DNA from: Chlamydiales bacterium
GTDB lineage: Bacteria; Chlamydiota; Chlamydiia; Chlamydiales; Simkaniaceae
Reading direction: 5' to 3'
Length of the DNA stretch: 64,000 nucleotides
Assembly: GCA_024233395.1 (NCBI GenBank)
Contig: JACKPR010000004.1
Span: 62,001-126,000 of the forward strand
Shown: positions 50,947 to 59,397 of the stretch, in pieces
How positions within the stretch are numbered: position 1 is the stretch's first letter
How the letters are laid out: every line of letters begins with the position of its first letter
Notes under the pieces: generated by a model
The model's database searches: none
What the model was told of the DNA's origin: nothing
What the model saw: the letters and a program-made list of their open reading frames with translations, nothing else
Program-made: the position numbers and the translations under genes

Positions 50947-52020
50947 ATGACAGACAGATTACTGGCTGAACACGCTTCTTTAAGAGCAAGAAAGACTGGA
51001 TATCAGCCACTTCCAACAAGTCCTGACAGTGAGAGGGGACCCTCTCGAGAAGAAGCTATCCATAAAGGGCGTTCTTATACGTTTATCGGTCCACCTTCGG
51101 ATTCTCCACAGGCAAATCAAACAGCTGTAGCCACTGCAAAGCGCGTTCATGAGGCTTCCCGAAGCTGCTTAGCAAGCTGCACCTATGGTGGTAGCTTGAC
51201 GACAAAGGTTGCAAAAGCAATGGTTCTTGGAGCCGCTGCAGGTCTGATCGCCTTTTTCATATTTTCAAACCCTGTTGGTTGGGCAGTTGGAATCGCTGTT
51301 GGAATTTTTGCCGTTTCTCTTATTGCTATGCAAGTGATGCATACGATTGCAGATAAAAACACTGCAACCCAGATTAATCGAGCATTTAACCCTGAAGCTC
51401 CCACTGTAAGTTTTAGACAGATGGCTGAATTTAGGTGGAGTGCCTGGAAACGTTTGGGGAATAAAAACTTTGATCACGTCCATACAGCTCCCAATGGTGC
51501 ACGAATTTTCTTAGGAGCACTCCCCAATAAAAAAGATCCTCTTTACCTAGCTCGCATGGGCGCTCATGACGTCGGAGCCGTTCTCTCCGTAAATGAACCT
51601 TGGGAACGTTTTAACCTTGCAGATTCTGTTCCTTTTACGCGAGATGATTGGGAAGCAACGGGTACAGACTATCACTCCATAGATGCTTTGGACCACTATT
51701 ATCTTAACTTTGAACAACTCGATAATGCTGCAGATTTTATCAACGCAGAACTGCAGGCAGGGAAAAATGTATATGTCCATTGTAAATCGGGTATGGGGCG
51801 CTCAGCGATGGCCATTGCAGCCTATCTGATTAAATATGAAAAAATGACTCCCGAAGAAGCAGCCAACCAGATTGAAAATGGGGATTCCGATAAAGGTATT
51901 GAAGGACGCCCCATTTCGACCATTCAAAATAAACTTGATCCTCACCCGAAAAAGGGGGAAGGCTTAAGAGCTTATTACGATCTCTGTCGACAAAGAGAAC
52001 TTGAAGCCGAGCATCAATAA
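50947..52020 (+). CDS. Inc-like membrane protein with a dual-specificity phosphatase domain
   Basis: A 357-residue protein in two parts. After a polar N-terminus of about 85 residues comes a bilobed hydrophobic hairpin (about 88-107 and 110-131, only a few residues between), the classic Inc topology. The C-terminal half is a dual-specificity/PTPMT1-like phosphatase: ARIFLGALPNKKDPLYLARM, GAVLSVNEPWE, then the complete P-loop HCKSGMGRS (C279, R285). If it sits in the inclusion membrane the phosphatase would face the host cytosol and could act on phosphoproteins or phosphoinositides. That localisation is inference. It is monocistronic with its own -10. Confidence 0.8.
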   Translation: MTDRLLAEHASLRARKTGYQPLPTSPDSERGPSREEAIHKGRSYTFIGPPSDSPQANQTAVATAKRVHEASRSCLASCTYGGSLTTKVAKAMVLGAAAGLIAFFIFSNPVGWAVGIAVGIFAVSLIAMQVMHTIADKNTATQINRAFNPEAPTVSFRQMAEFRWSAWKRLGNKNFDHVHTAPNGARIFLGALPNKKDPLYLARMGAHDVGAVLSVNEPWERFNLADSVPFTRDDWEATGTDYHSIDALDHYYLNFEQLDNAADFINAELQAGKNVYVHCKSGMGRSAMAIAAYLIKYEKMTPEEAANQIENGDSDKGIEGRPISTIQNKLDPHPKKGEGLRAYYDLCRQRELEAEHQ

Positions 52021-52048
52021 CTCTCTTAAAAAACATAGTATCTACTCA

Positions 52049-52140
52049 TGAACCTATAGCTAAAGGATTTATTTTATTTCTTCAGTTCTAATTTTCTCTA
52101 TTGTTATCCCTAGAAATTAATCCAAAAGATAGCTAGGAAA
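52049..52140. repeat. Degraded member of the palindromic repeat family
   Basis: The sequence from 52049 (TGAACCTATAGCTAAAGGAT, then ATTTCTTCAG after a 7-base insertion) matches the left half of copy A, including GAACCTAT, TAAAGGATTT and TTCTTCAGTT. A weakly complementary segment (AATCCAAAAGATAGCTAGG, about 52119-52137) could be the remains of the other arm. No clear core is present. It lies just after the phosphatase gene; nothing else is seen in 52021-52246. Confidence 0.45.
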
Positions 52141-52246
52141 ATTCATTTACAAATCTAATCCTCTGATCTCTTTGAGAAAAATGAAAATAGACCCTTGAAA
52201 TTATCTCTTTCTTAAGTTAGACTTCTCCTTTACACGGAGTAAAATT

Positions 52247-52417
52247 ATGACTAGAGTTAGTAAGAAAGATCGACTAAAAAGGTGCCCTCGCAAGCCTCGA
52301 TATGGATCGGTAAAAACAGGTCCTCTGAAGGACAATTTACCTAAAGGCTTTAAAGAACACGCAAACGTTTTTACTGGGGAAAATAGTCACTCAGTATTCA
52401 TTCCAAAGGTTAAATAG
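52247..52417 (+). CDS. Small basic protein of unknown function
   Basis: A 56-residue basic protein: MTRVSKKDRLKRCPRKPRYG, then a glycine-lysine-rich middle and ENSHSVFIPKVK. An ACGGAGT RBS precedes the ATG. It is followed 11 bp later by another tiny basic protein and then ybeY. I recall two unnamed small ORFs at this position in Chlamydia. It may be a ribosome- or rRNA-associated protein, but this is inferred from charge and neighbours only. Confidence 0.65.
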   Translation: MTRVSKKDRLKRCPRKPRYGSVKTGPLKDNLPKGFKEHANVFTGENSHSVFIPKVK

Positions 52418-52428
52418 GAGCCCTATCA

Positions 52429-52590
52429 ATGTCTAGACACCCAAGTTATGGTAAATCGAATAAAGCGGGCAAAAAGCGAAATGTCCTTAAACGTTTTGAA
52501 CGCATTGATGTCCTAAAAAAAATTGGTCGCTGGAAAGACGGCGAAAATAAAAAGGTCACAGGGCTTCCTAAGACGCCCACCATGCAGTGA
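52429..52590 (+). CDS. Small basic protein of the Chlamydiae/Verrucomicrobia type
   Basis: A 53-residue protein: MSRHPSYGKSNKAGKKRNVL, KRFERIDVLKKIGRWKDGEN, and VTGLPKTPTMQ. It matches what I remember of a conserved small basic protein family (TIGR04137-like) restricted to Chlamydiae and Verrucomicrobia and suspected to associate with rRNA. AGGAG precedes the ATG. Its stop overlaps the GTG start of ybeY by 4 bp, so the two are translationally coupled, fitting a ribosome-related role. Direct function is not known. Confidence 0.75.
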   Translation: MSRHPSYGKSNKAGKKRNVLKRFERIDVLKKIGRWKDGENKKVTGLPKTPTMQ

Positions 52591-53045
52591 ACGTTCATAC
52601 AACTAATAACCAAAGCGCTCTAAGTATTAATCATGAAGATGTTGAGCGCTTGGTTAAATCGTTTCTGAAGTGGAAAAAAGTAGCGTGCGATGAAGTGATC
52701 ATTCACTTTGTTAAAAAAGACGAAATTTGCCACCTCCACAAAGAACATTTTCAAGACCCTACACCTACAGACTGTATCTCTTTCCCCATCGATTCTCCTG
52801 ATGAAGCCACAAGTGGTTACTCGATATTAGGAGAAGTTTTTGTTTGCCCAGAAGTTGCTATTGAGTATGTTAATGAAAATGGAGGAAATCCTTACCTTGA
52901 AACCTCCCTTTATATCATCCATGGACTCCTCCATCTCTTAGGTTATGATGATCAAGATGATGAAAGTCGAGCAATTATGCGTGCCCAAGAAAAATCTGCT
53001 ATGTTATATCTAGAAAGAAACAAGGAAATTCTCGATGCAGTTTAG
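52587..53045 (+). CDS. ybeY: Endoribonuclease YbeY
   Basis: A 152-residue protein of the UPF0054 family, which matures 16S rRNA. It has LHKEHFQDPTPTDCISFPID (the TDVLSFP block), LGEVFVCPEVA, and the zinc motif HGLLHLLGYDDQ. H112 and H116 are present, but the third ligand, normally His, is Asp (D122). It starts with GTG overlapping the small basic protein stop, and its last 11 bp overlap the ankyrin gene. The changed ligand may reflect a different metal preference; otherwise the protein looks intact. Confidence 0.9.
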   Translation: MNVHTTNNQSALSINHEDVERLVKSFLKWKKVACDEVIIHFVKKDEICHLHKEHFQDPTPTDCISFPIDSPDEATSGYSILGEVFVCPEVAIEYVNENGGNPYLETSLYIIHGLLHLLGYDDQDDESRAIMRAQEKSAMLYLERNKEILDAV

Positions 53046-53928
53046 GATATTCACGATTCTTATTTTCATTGTCCCCGTTTTTCTTTTTGGAAGTTCAGAA
53101 AATGATTTTTTCCGTGCTTGTTTAAATGGAGAAATGGAAAAAGTTATTGAACTCTATAACAAAGAAGGGCTTAGACTCACATTTTCCCGCGATAAAGATA
53201 AAAACACTCCCCTTCATTTAGCATGCTGTTCGAAAAAAGGGGGAAACAAAAAAAGCTTAGTCGACTTTTTAATTTCAAATGGTGTCGATGTCAATGCAAC
53301 AAATGAGGTTGGAGAAACTCCTCTAGTTATTGCTGTCTCTAACGGGAATTATGAAGCTACTGAGCTCCTTTTAAAGGCAAAAGGTATCAAAGTTAATCAA
53401 ACGACTAAAGGCTTTACTCCCCTTCATCTAGCTGTGATTAATGAATTTATTCCCTTAGTAAAGCTCCTTTTAAGCCATCCAGAAACCAACCCGAATTTTG
53501 GAACAACAGACGGGGCAACCCCTCTCCACTTTGCGGCAATGATGGGATTAAAAGAAGAGGCTAAACTTTTAATTGACGACCCGCGAACCGATATCAATGC
53601 GCCTCAACATGATCATGTTTATTCTGGAGCAACCCCCCTTCATTTTGCAGCGATGCAAGCCCAAACAGACATTGTTGACTACCTTCTAAAAACCAATCGA
53701 GCTAAAATCAATGCTGTTTTAGATCGCGGGGATTACGAAGGGTTTACTCCTCTTCATTTTGCTGTATTGAACCCTGATGCCCCAAACGTCTTCTCAACAG
53801 TCAAACTCCTTTTAAGAGCTGGAGCTAACCCGAAAACAAAATGTAGTGTGGGGAAAAAGCCTGCTGAACTTACTTCTGTAAAAGTTGTTCAATCTCTTTT
53901 AAATAATCCCAAACAAGCTAGAAATTAG
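53035..53928 (+). CDS. Exported ankyrin-repeat protein
   Basis: A 297-residue protein with a signal peptide (MQFRIFTILIFIVPVFLFGS) and about six ankyrin repeats with standard NxxGxTPLHxA cores: KNTPLHLACCSKKG, VGETPLVIAVSNGNY, KGFTPLHLAVINEF, DGATPLHFAAMMGL, SGATPLHFAAMQAQ and EGFTPLHFAVLNPD. Ankyrin repeats bind proteins and are often used by intracellular bacteria on host targets. With a Sec signal it should reach at least the periplasm. It overlaps ybeY by 11 bp and lies 5 bp before the hemolysin-like gene. Confidence 0.88.
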   Translation: MQFRIFTILIFIVPVFLFGSSENDFFRACLNGEMEKVIELYNKEGLRLTFSRDKDKNTPLHLACCSKKGGNKKSLVDFLISNGVDVNATNEVGETPLVIAVSNGNYEATELLLKAKGIKVNQTTKGFTPLHLAVINEFIPLVKLLLSHPETNPNFGTTDGATPLHFAAMMGLKEEAKLLIDDPRTDINAPQHDHVYSGATPLHFAAMQAQTDIVDYLLKTNRAKINAVLDRGDYEGFTPLHFAVLNPDAPNVFSTVKLLLRAGANPKTKCSVGKKPAELTSVKVVQSLLNNPKQARN

Positions 53929-53933
53929 AGAAA

Positions 53934-55262
53934 ATGACTTTATTATTGGAAATTGGTATTGTTTTCCTTCTCGGAGCAAGTTCTATCACTGCCCTGACAA
54001 AAGCGCTGCAGATTTTAGGTCGTATTCAAAGTAAAAAAGAGTTCAAGAAAAAGCCCCATTTTTTCTTTGCTTACACTTTTATTAAAAAGCTTTTTTCCAA
54101 AGATTCCTGGGATAATCTTTTCTATCTCCTCAGCTTTACGAAACACCTCCTCCGTCTCCTCTACTCGACAACTTTTTTCCTTTATCTCCTCTCTATATTC
54201 CTCAACACAACCTTTTCTCAAAGTGGAGATCCTCTTTATTTCACCTTTTCTCGAATCATCCTATGTATTGCAATTGTTGCAGCCGTCGGTCTTTTCTTTG
54301 ATTTCTTTTTCCGCTTTATTGTGAATTTCAATCCTCCTCTTCTTCTTCGTGTAGTGACTCCAGCAACGACCTTTTTTCTTTTTCTCTTTTCTCCCATAAC
54401 TTTTCTCTTCTTAAAGGCGCAAAAGGGACTTTTTCAAGGGAAAACGGTTATTCCCCATGGTTATTCCCGCGCAAGGGTTAAAGATAAAATCTTAGAAGTT
54501 GTCCATGAATCAGAGCTTACCCATTACTTAGAACCCTTCGACCGAAGAATTATCAGTGCTGTGGCTTCCTTCCGTGATCGCATCGCTCGAGAAATTATGG
54601 TTCCTCGGATCGATGTATTTACCCTTTCTGTCAATCAAACGGTCCATGAAGCTGCTCAGAAATTTGTTTCTGAAGGCTATAGCCGTATTCCTGTCTATAA
54701 AGAGAATGTCGATGCGATTATTGGGGTTCTCCTCTATAAAGATGTGATGGCATACTATCTCAATAGTATCGATAAAAAAGATAGCTCTCTACTAGAAACC
54801 TCCCTAGAAAAACTTGTTAAACCTGTCCTTTATTCCCCTGAGACAAAAAAAATCTCGCTTCTTCTTCAAGAGTTTCGGAGTCAACAAATTCACTTAGCGA
54901 TTGTTGTCGATGAATATGGGGGAACAGAAGGAATCGTTACCTTTGAAGATATTTTAGAGGAGCTCGTTGGTGAAATCGCGGATGAATATGATGTGATTGA
55001 AGAAGAAAAACTCCATGTTCCCCATCCCGATGGAGGGTGGATTGTCGATGGAAAAATGACTATTCTTGATATTGAAAAAGAAACAGGCATTCTTATTCCT
55101 AGTAGCCCAGAATATGATACAATCGGTGGTTATATCTTTCATTGTGCAGGAACAATTCCTTCTAAAGGTTGGAAAATCCATAACGACAATTTTGACCTTG
55201 AAGTCACTGAATCAAGTGAACGGGTCATCGATAAAGTCCTTATTCTTCCCCCAAAATCTTAA
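53934..55262 (+). CDS. CBS-domain hemolysin-like protein (TlyC/CorC family)
   Basis: A 442-residue inner-membrane protein. A hydrophobic N-terminal region (about residues 1-165, three or four spans) resembles DUF21. Two CBS domains follow (AREIMVPRIDVFTLSVNQTV and IHLAIVVDEYGGTEGIVTFE). The DILEELVGEIADEYD motif leads into a C-terminal CorC_HlyC domain (GWIVDGKMTILDIEKETG). Relatives take part in magnesium or cobalt export and were once called hemolysins. It directly follows the ankyrin gene, and the ybeY-hemolysin order is the one I recall from Chlamydia. Confidence 0.9.
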   Translation: MTLLLEIGIVFLLGASSITALTKALQILGRIQSKKEFKKKPHFFFAYTFIKKLFSKDSWDNLFYLLSFTKHLLRLLYSTTFFLYLLSIFLNTTFSQSGDPLYFTFSRIILCIAIVAAVGLFFDFFFRFIVNFNPPLLLRVVTPATTFFLFLFSPITFLFLKAQKGLFQGKTVIPHGYSRARVKDKILEVVHESELTHYLEPFDRRIISAVASFRDRIAREIMVPRIDVFTLSVNQTVHEAAQKFVSEGYSRIPVYKENVDAIIGVLLYKDVMAYYLNSIDKKDSSLLETSLEKLVKPVLYSPETKKISLLLQEFRSQQIHLAIVVDEYGGTEGIVTFEDILEELVGEIADEYDVIEEEKLHVPHPDGGWIVDGKMTILDIEKETGILIPSSPEYDTIGGYIFHCAGTIPSKGWKIHNDNFDLEVTESSERVIDKVLILPPKS

Positions 55263-55298
55263 ATAACGCAAATTCTAGATTAAAAGATTGTTCTCCTA

Positions 55299-55327
55299 TT
55301 GAAAAACAATTAAATTTGTGATATAGT
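55299..55327 (+). promoter_or_regulatory. Sigma-70/66-type promoter
   Basis: TTGAAA (55299-55304), a 17-bp spacer and TATAGT (55322-55327), about 30 bases upstream of the start codon at 55357. This is the best-formed housekeeping promoter I noticed in the window. Confidence 0.7.
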
Positions 55328-55356
55328 GGTCATAAAAACCTAACCGTGTGGGATCT

Positions 55357-57258
55357 ATGCGTCGTTCAATTAGTTATACAGAGCCAAAAGTTGCCCTAGC
55401 AGGCGAAATCAAAACTTGGAAATTTATTTATACTCCAGCAAACGACCTACCGAAAGGCGCGCGGTTAAAATTTGATCTTGGTTCTAAAGGACGCAGTTTT
55501 GATTGGGAACTCCCCCAAACAAATTTAAAAAGTAAGAAAAACCTCATTTGGCTAGAAACTTCGAGTAAAAAAGGAATTGCTGCTACAGAAGTCTCAACTC
55601 CTGATACAAATCTTCCCCAGTATGAGTTCACCCTTCCTGGAGAAGTAAAAGCGGGAGAAGAAGTGGTAATTTACCTAGGAACCCCTGATAAAGCAGGGAT
55701 CGAAAAGAAAGGAAGCCGTGCCCAATCCCACACATTCCGCCGCCGTCCATTTGAGCTCTATATCGATGCTAAAGGGAAAGGAGAATATAAAGAGAGTGAA
55801 ACTTTCCATATCGATGTGAAAGGAAATGAGCTCCACTCCATCCGTATCATCGTCCCATCCGTTGTGAATAAAAACCAACGTTTTGATGTCATTGTTCGCT
55901 TTGAAGATCAATTTGGAAATCTAACAGGAAATGCCCCAGAAGGAACTCTCATTGAATTTTCTTATGAGCGTTTACGTGAAAATATCAATTGGAAACTCTT
56001 TGTTCCAGAAACAGGCTTTATTAATCTTCCAAACCTCTATTTCAATGAACCAGGAATTTACAAAATCCAACTGAAAAACCTTTCGACAAACGAAACCTTT
56101 TCTTCATCTCCTATTAAATGCTTTTCAGATACCGACCGTCAACTTTATTGGGGAAATTTTCATGGAGAATCCATTCTTTATGATGCAGGGAAAAACATTG
56201 AATCTTGCCTCAGATACATTAGAGACGAAGAAGCTCTTCAATTCTTTAGCACCTCTTCTTTTGAGAGTGAAGCAGAAACCCCTGCGGATGTCTGGAAAGG
56301 AATTGGAAGCCATGTCGCTGAATTTAATGAAGATGACCGTTTTACCACTTTCCTAGGAATGCAATGGGCTGGAGCTCCAGGAACAGAAGGTCTTCGACAG
56401 ATTGTCTACACAAAGGACTCAAAACCGATCCTTCGGAAAAAAGAGAGCAAAGCGAACCATCTCAAAAAGATCTATAATAGTCATACCCCAAAAGATTTCG
56501 TTTCCATCCCCATCTTTACCATGGGCTCTGAAACTTTCTATGATTTCGAAAATTTTGCCCCAGAATATGAAAAGGTCGTTGAAATCTACAATGCCTGGGG
56601 CTCCTCAGAATGTACGAAAGCTGAAGGAAATCTTCGCCCAATTTCTTCTAAATCAAAAAATGGGATGAAGGAAAAAGCTGAGGGGTCGATCCGCAAAGCC
56701 CTCAATAAAAACCTCCGTTTCGGTTTCGTAGCAGGAGGACTCGATGACCGCGGGGTTTTCCAGGATCTCTTTGATTCTGACCAAGTCCAATATTCACCCG
56801 GATTAACAGCCGTCTTAGCTGCCAATCATTCCCGCGATGGGTTGATTCAAGCTCTTAATAAAAAATCATGCTATGCAACAACGGGACCAAGAATCATTGC
56901 AGGGATTGAGATTGCTGGAGCTCCAATGGGTTCAGAGCTCAATACAAAAGCTAAACCAGGCCTTGCCTATAATCGACATATAACCGGATATGCTGTAGGG
57001 ACAGCTCCCATTAAAGAAATTCTCATTATTCGAAATGGAAAACCTTTCCATACTTTTAATCCTAAAGATGATACCTTTGAATTTACCTACGATGATGAAG
57101 AACCTCTAGAAAAAGTAGTTCTTAAATCAAAAGGAGAGCGCCCCCCTTTCGTCTACTACTATATGCGTGTAGAGCAAAAAGATGGACACATTGCTTGGAC
57201 CTCTCCCATTTGGGTAGACCTTGGTGCTCCTACCACACCTGAAAAGAAAAAGAAATGA
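55357..57258 (+). CDS. DUF3604-like protein
   Basis: A protein of about 633 residues. The N-terminal 280 residues are beta-rich and contain IRIIVPSVVNKNQRFDVIVR, like Ig/fibronectin-type folds. The C-terminal part resembles DUF3604, a PHP-like metal-dependent family: RQLYWGNFHGESILYDAG (first metal-site region with GNFHGES), later RDGLIQALNKKSCYATTGPR and PIKEILIIRNGKPFHTF. No signal peptide is seen, so it is likely cytosolic. A GTG at 55348 would add three residues. It has a good promoter and is followed by a tiny coupled gene. The reaction is unknown. Confidence 0.7.
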   Translation: MRRSISYTEPKVALAGEIKTWKFIYTPANDLPKGARLKFDLGSKGRSFDWELPQTNLKSKKNLIWLETSSKKGIAATEVSTPDTNLPQYEFTLPGEVKAGEEVVIYLGTPDKAGIEKKGSRAQSHTFRRRPFELYIDAKGKGEYKESETFHIDVKGNELHSIRIIVPSVVNKNQRFDVIVRFEDQFGNLTGNAPEGTLIEFSYERLRENINWKLFVPETGFINLPNLYFNEPGIYKIQLKNLSTNETFSSSPIKCFSDTDRQLYWGNFHGESILYDAGKNIESCLRYIRDEEALQFFSTSSFESEAETPADVWKGIGSHVAEFNEDDRFTTFLGMQWAGAPGTEGLRQIVYTKDSKPILRKKESKANHLKKIYNSHTPKDFVSIPIFTMGSETFYDFENFAPEYEKVVEIYNAWGSSECTKAEGNLRPISSKSKNGMKEKAEGSIRKALNKNLRFGFVAGGLDDRGVFQDLFDSDQVQYSPGLTAVLAANHSRDGLIQALNKKSCYATTGPRIIAGIEIAGAPMGSELNTKAKPGLAYNRHITGYAVGTAPIKEILIIRNGKPFHTFNPKDDTFEFTYDDEEPLEKVVLKSKGERPPFVYYYMRVEQKDGHIAWTSPIWVDLGAPTTPEKKKK

Positions 57259-57422
57259 TCTTGACCATCCTTCTTGCTATTGGTCTCGTTTTACTTTGCG
57301 CTTTGTTTTTAGGAATCGGGCACCTTTTGAAATCTAAAAACCCTTTAGGTTGTAAAAGGTGTGGCACCCCAGAAAAGAAAGAATGCTCTCTGTGTAAAAA
57401 AGATCACTCTTCCTCAGATTGA
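57255..57422 (+). CDS. Tiny membrane protein with a CxxC-CxxC zinc-ribbon-like tail
   Basis: A 55-residue protein: one N-terminal span (MILTILLAIGLVLLCALFLG), a short linker (HLLKSKNPLG), then CKRCGTPEKKECSLC with paired cysteines at 33/36 and 44/47. This suggests a cytoplasmic metal knuckle. The general layout resembles NqrM, a maturation factor of Na+-NQR, but cysteine spacing differs, so I do not assign it. Its ATG overlaps the stop of the DUF3604-like gene by 4 bp, and its end overlaps the convergent minus-strand gene by 19 bp. Confidence 0.6.
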   Translation: MILTILLAIGLVLLCALFLGIGHLLKSKNPLGCKRCGTPEKKECSLCKKDHSSSD

Positions 57423-58081
57423 CGCAATAGTTCTAACTGAGTCCTTAATTGTCCCATCTTATCTCTACAATGCTCAACAAAAGGATCGATTCCAAGATCA
57501 GGATCTACACCCATTCCCCTTTTAAGGTCTTTTAAAACACTTACATGTAGTGTTTGGAAGTCGTATTTAAGGTCTTGAGTACTCAGCCAAAATGGAAATC
57601 TATCGGCAGGATTTGGAATTTTTTTTGTGTCCTCACCTCGAAGTATCATGACATGTTCCCTTACAAAAACTTCTGCAGTTATCTCTGGGGATAACCTTTC
57701 ATCAAAAGCAACAATAAGGACTGCAAGAGTTCCTTTCTTTAGCGCTTCAACTTGGTTAAGTCCTTGAATCAATGCATCGGGATTCATCCGGCTCGAAAAA
57801 GGAATTTGTTGAGCATTAAACCATCTATCGATCATTCGAGGAATTATGACCTGCACCGAGCGATCCGCTTCACTGATATGACTCGAGAGGTAACAAACGA
57901 TAAAATTTCCTCTGAACGCTTCAAAGAGCCATTTAACAACACTATAAATATCGCTAGCAACATCCGACCACCCTCTTTCAGGAGGAGGGAGCTCTTCTTC
58001 TCTATCAAAACGCACTTCTGGGGTTGGCCATGGAAGTGGAAAAGAAGGAAAAAAATTTTTAAAAGAAGCGGATAAATCCAT
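57404..58081 (-). CDS. Protein of unknown function
   Basis: A 225-residue soluble-looking protein without signal peptide or clear membrane span. The segments are LPPPERGWSDVASDIYSVVK, WLFEAFRGNFIVCYLSSHIS, and ALKKGTLAVLIVAFDERLSP in the middle, with a helical C-terminus (MGQLRTQLELLRQSEEE). The family is not recognised. It follows another unknown gene on the same strand with a 114-bp gap that contains a terminator, so it is likely transcribed separately. A type III effector or a cytosolic factor are both possible. Confidence 0.55.
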   Translation of the reverse strand: MDLSASFKNFFPSFPLPWPTPEVRFDREEELPPPERGWSDVASDIYSVVKWLFEAFRGNFIVCYLSSHISEADRSVQVIIPRMIDRWFNAQQIPFSSRMNPDALIQGLNQVEALKKGTLAVLIVAFDERLSPEITAEVFVREHVMILRGEDTKKIPNPADRFPFWLSTQDLKYDFQTLHVSVLKDLKRGMGVDPDLGIDPFVEHCRDKMGQLRTQLELLRQSEEE

Positions 58082-58141
58082 GGATAAAACCTTAAATTCT
58101 TGGAAAAATTATATTGAAAAAAAGAATAGAACACAAAGAAA

Positions 58142-58170
58142 AATCCCGCATCCATAGAAGATGCGGGATT
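58142..58170 (-). terminator. Intrinsic terminator downstream of the 58196-59230 gene
   Basis: AATCCCGCATC (58142-58152) pairs perfectly with GATGCGGGATT (58160-58170) around 7 bases. On the minus strand it is followed by TTTTCTTTG. It ends the upstream minus-strand gene and separates it from the next. Confidence 0.85.
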
Positions 58171-58195
58171 CAAATGATTTTTATTGGTTTTCAGA

Positions 58196-59230
58196 CTATG
58201 CTGATAAATGAGCAATCATTTTGTCTAGCGCCCCTTTGGCAATATCTCCCGAAGGATTTTGATCCCTAGAGATATAATCAAACGTTGTTGCTCCCCAACC
58301 TACCAGTGGGATCCCTCCAGTTTTACTACCTGGCATCATAATACGGCTTCCAGCTACATCCATTTCTTGCATCACTTGACCTTGGAAGGCTCTTATGGGT
58401 TCTTTTTGACTTCCTTCATCAAGCTGGTCATAAAGAGTCAAAACAGTGATGTTTTGAGAGGTTTCTTGGAAAAATCGGATCACTTGACACATTGCAAGAG
58501 GCGTTCTAAGGAGAGCCACTTGATCACGAAGGGCACCAACTTCTTTAGCAATCACAGTGCCCCACTCCTCTTCATCACGAAGGCGACCTTGCTCTTCTGG
58601 AGATAACTTAGCAAGAACCGCAGCAGCATTTTCTTGCGTGACACCATCAGTCGATAAAAAGAGATGGAGATGGACCATTTTCTCTTCAAATGAAATCCTT
58701 TCGCTTCCCATCACACTTTCAGTGACTTTCTGCAGATAAGCAGGTTCCATTCTAAGAGCATCTCGGAAAGCTCCAATAATCACTTGATGTTCAGGTTTAT
58801 TCGGCACATGAAGTGATTCAATGAGCTTTGGCCAGGTTCCAATCTTTGCAACCTGAGCAATCACCTCGAAAAAAGGTTGAAACTCTCCTTTTAACATTCC
58901 AGTTTCTCCTTCTTCAAGAAGGCCTTTATAAAAAGCAAGGGCTGGTTCAGAAACCGGCATTTTTAGATTCCACCCTAAAGATTGATGCTCCATTAAAAAG
59001 GAAAGGCGTTGTGCGGAAGAAAGCCCCACACCATTAAATTTTAGTATAAAGGCATCAGTAGAAACTTGCTTAGGCCCATACCACCAAGCTTTCGCAGCAG
59101 CAGTCATATTCCATAGCAGACTCATGGGAGATGCAACTGTGTATGCTTGGTCTACTTTTACATTATGTTCTGGGAATCGTTGTTGATGAGTTCGCGCTGC
59201 AGCAGCTGATGATGCTTTCATTTCTTCCAT
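58196..59230 (-). CDS. Protein of unknown function
   Basis: A 344-residue protein of unknown family. A perfect RBS (GGAGG, 7 bases before the ATG) precedes it. The sequence is helical and largely soluble, with a Ser/Ala-rich N-terminus (MEEMKASSAAAARTHQQRF) of the kind often seen in type III secreted proteins. The segment ASPMSLLWNMTAAAKAWWYG follows, then a repeated-helix core and a C-terminal GGIPLVGWGATTFDYISRDQ. No catalytic motif is recognised. The strong RBS and terminator indicate a well-expressed single gene. Confidence 0.6.
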   Translation of the reverse strand: MEEMKASSAAAARTHQQRFPEHNVKVDQAYTVASPMSLLWNMTAAAKAWWYGPKQVSTDAFILKFNGVGLSSAQRLSFLMEHQSLGWNLKMPVSEPALAFYKGLLEEGETGMLKGEFQPFFEVIAQVAKIGTWPKLIESLHVPNKPEHQVIIGAFRDALRMEPAYLQKVTESVMGSERISFEEKMVHLHLFLSTDGVTQENAAAVLAKLSPEEQGRLRDEEEWGTVIAKEVGALRDQVALLRTPLAMCQVIRFFQETSQNITVLTLYDQLDEGSQKEPIRAFQGQVMQEMDVAGSRIMMPGSKTGGIPLVGWGATTFDYISRDQNPSGDIAKGALDKMIAHLSA

Positions 59231-59397
59231 GATAGAACCTCCTTCATGGGTTTTGATCTTGTAAAGGAAGTATTTTATTTATTAAGGAAATATTAAGCAA
59301 ATGAAAAGAAATTTTTTTATATATCAATTTTGTCTTTCCTAAATTTCTTTTTCATGTCACTCTTTTCAACGGAGCATCGTTTATAAAAGGAATTCTT

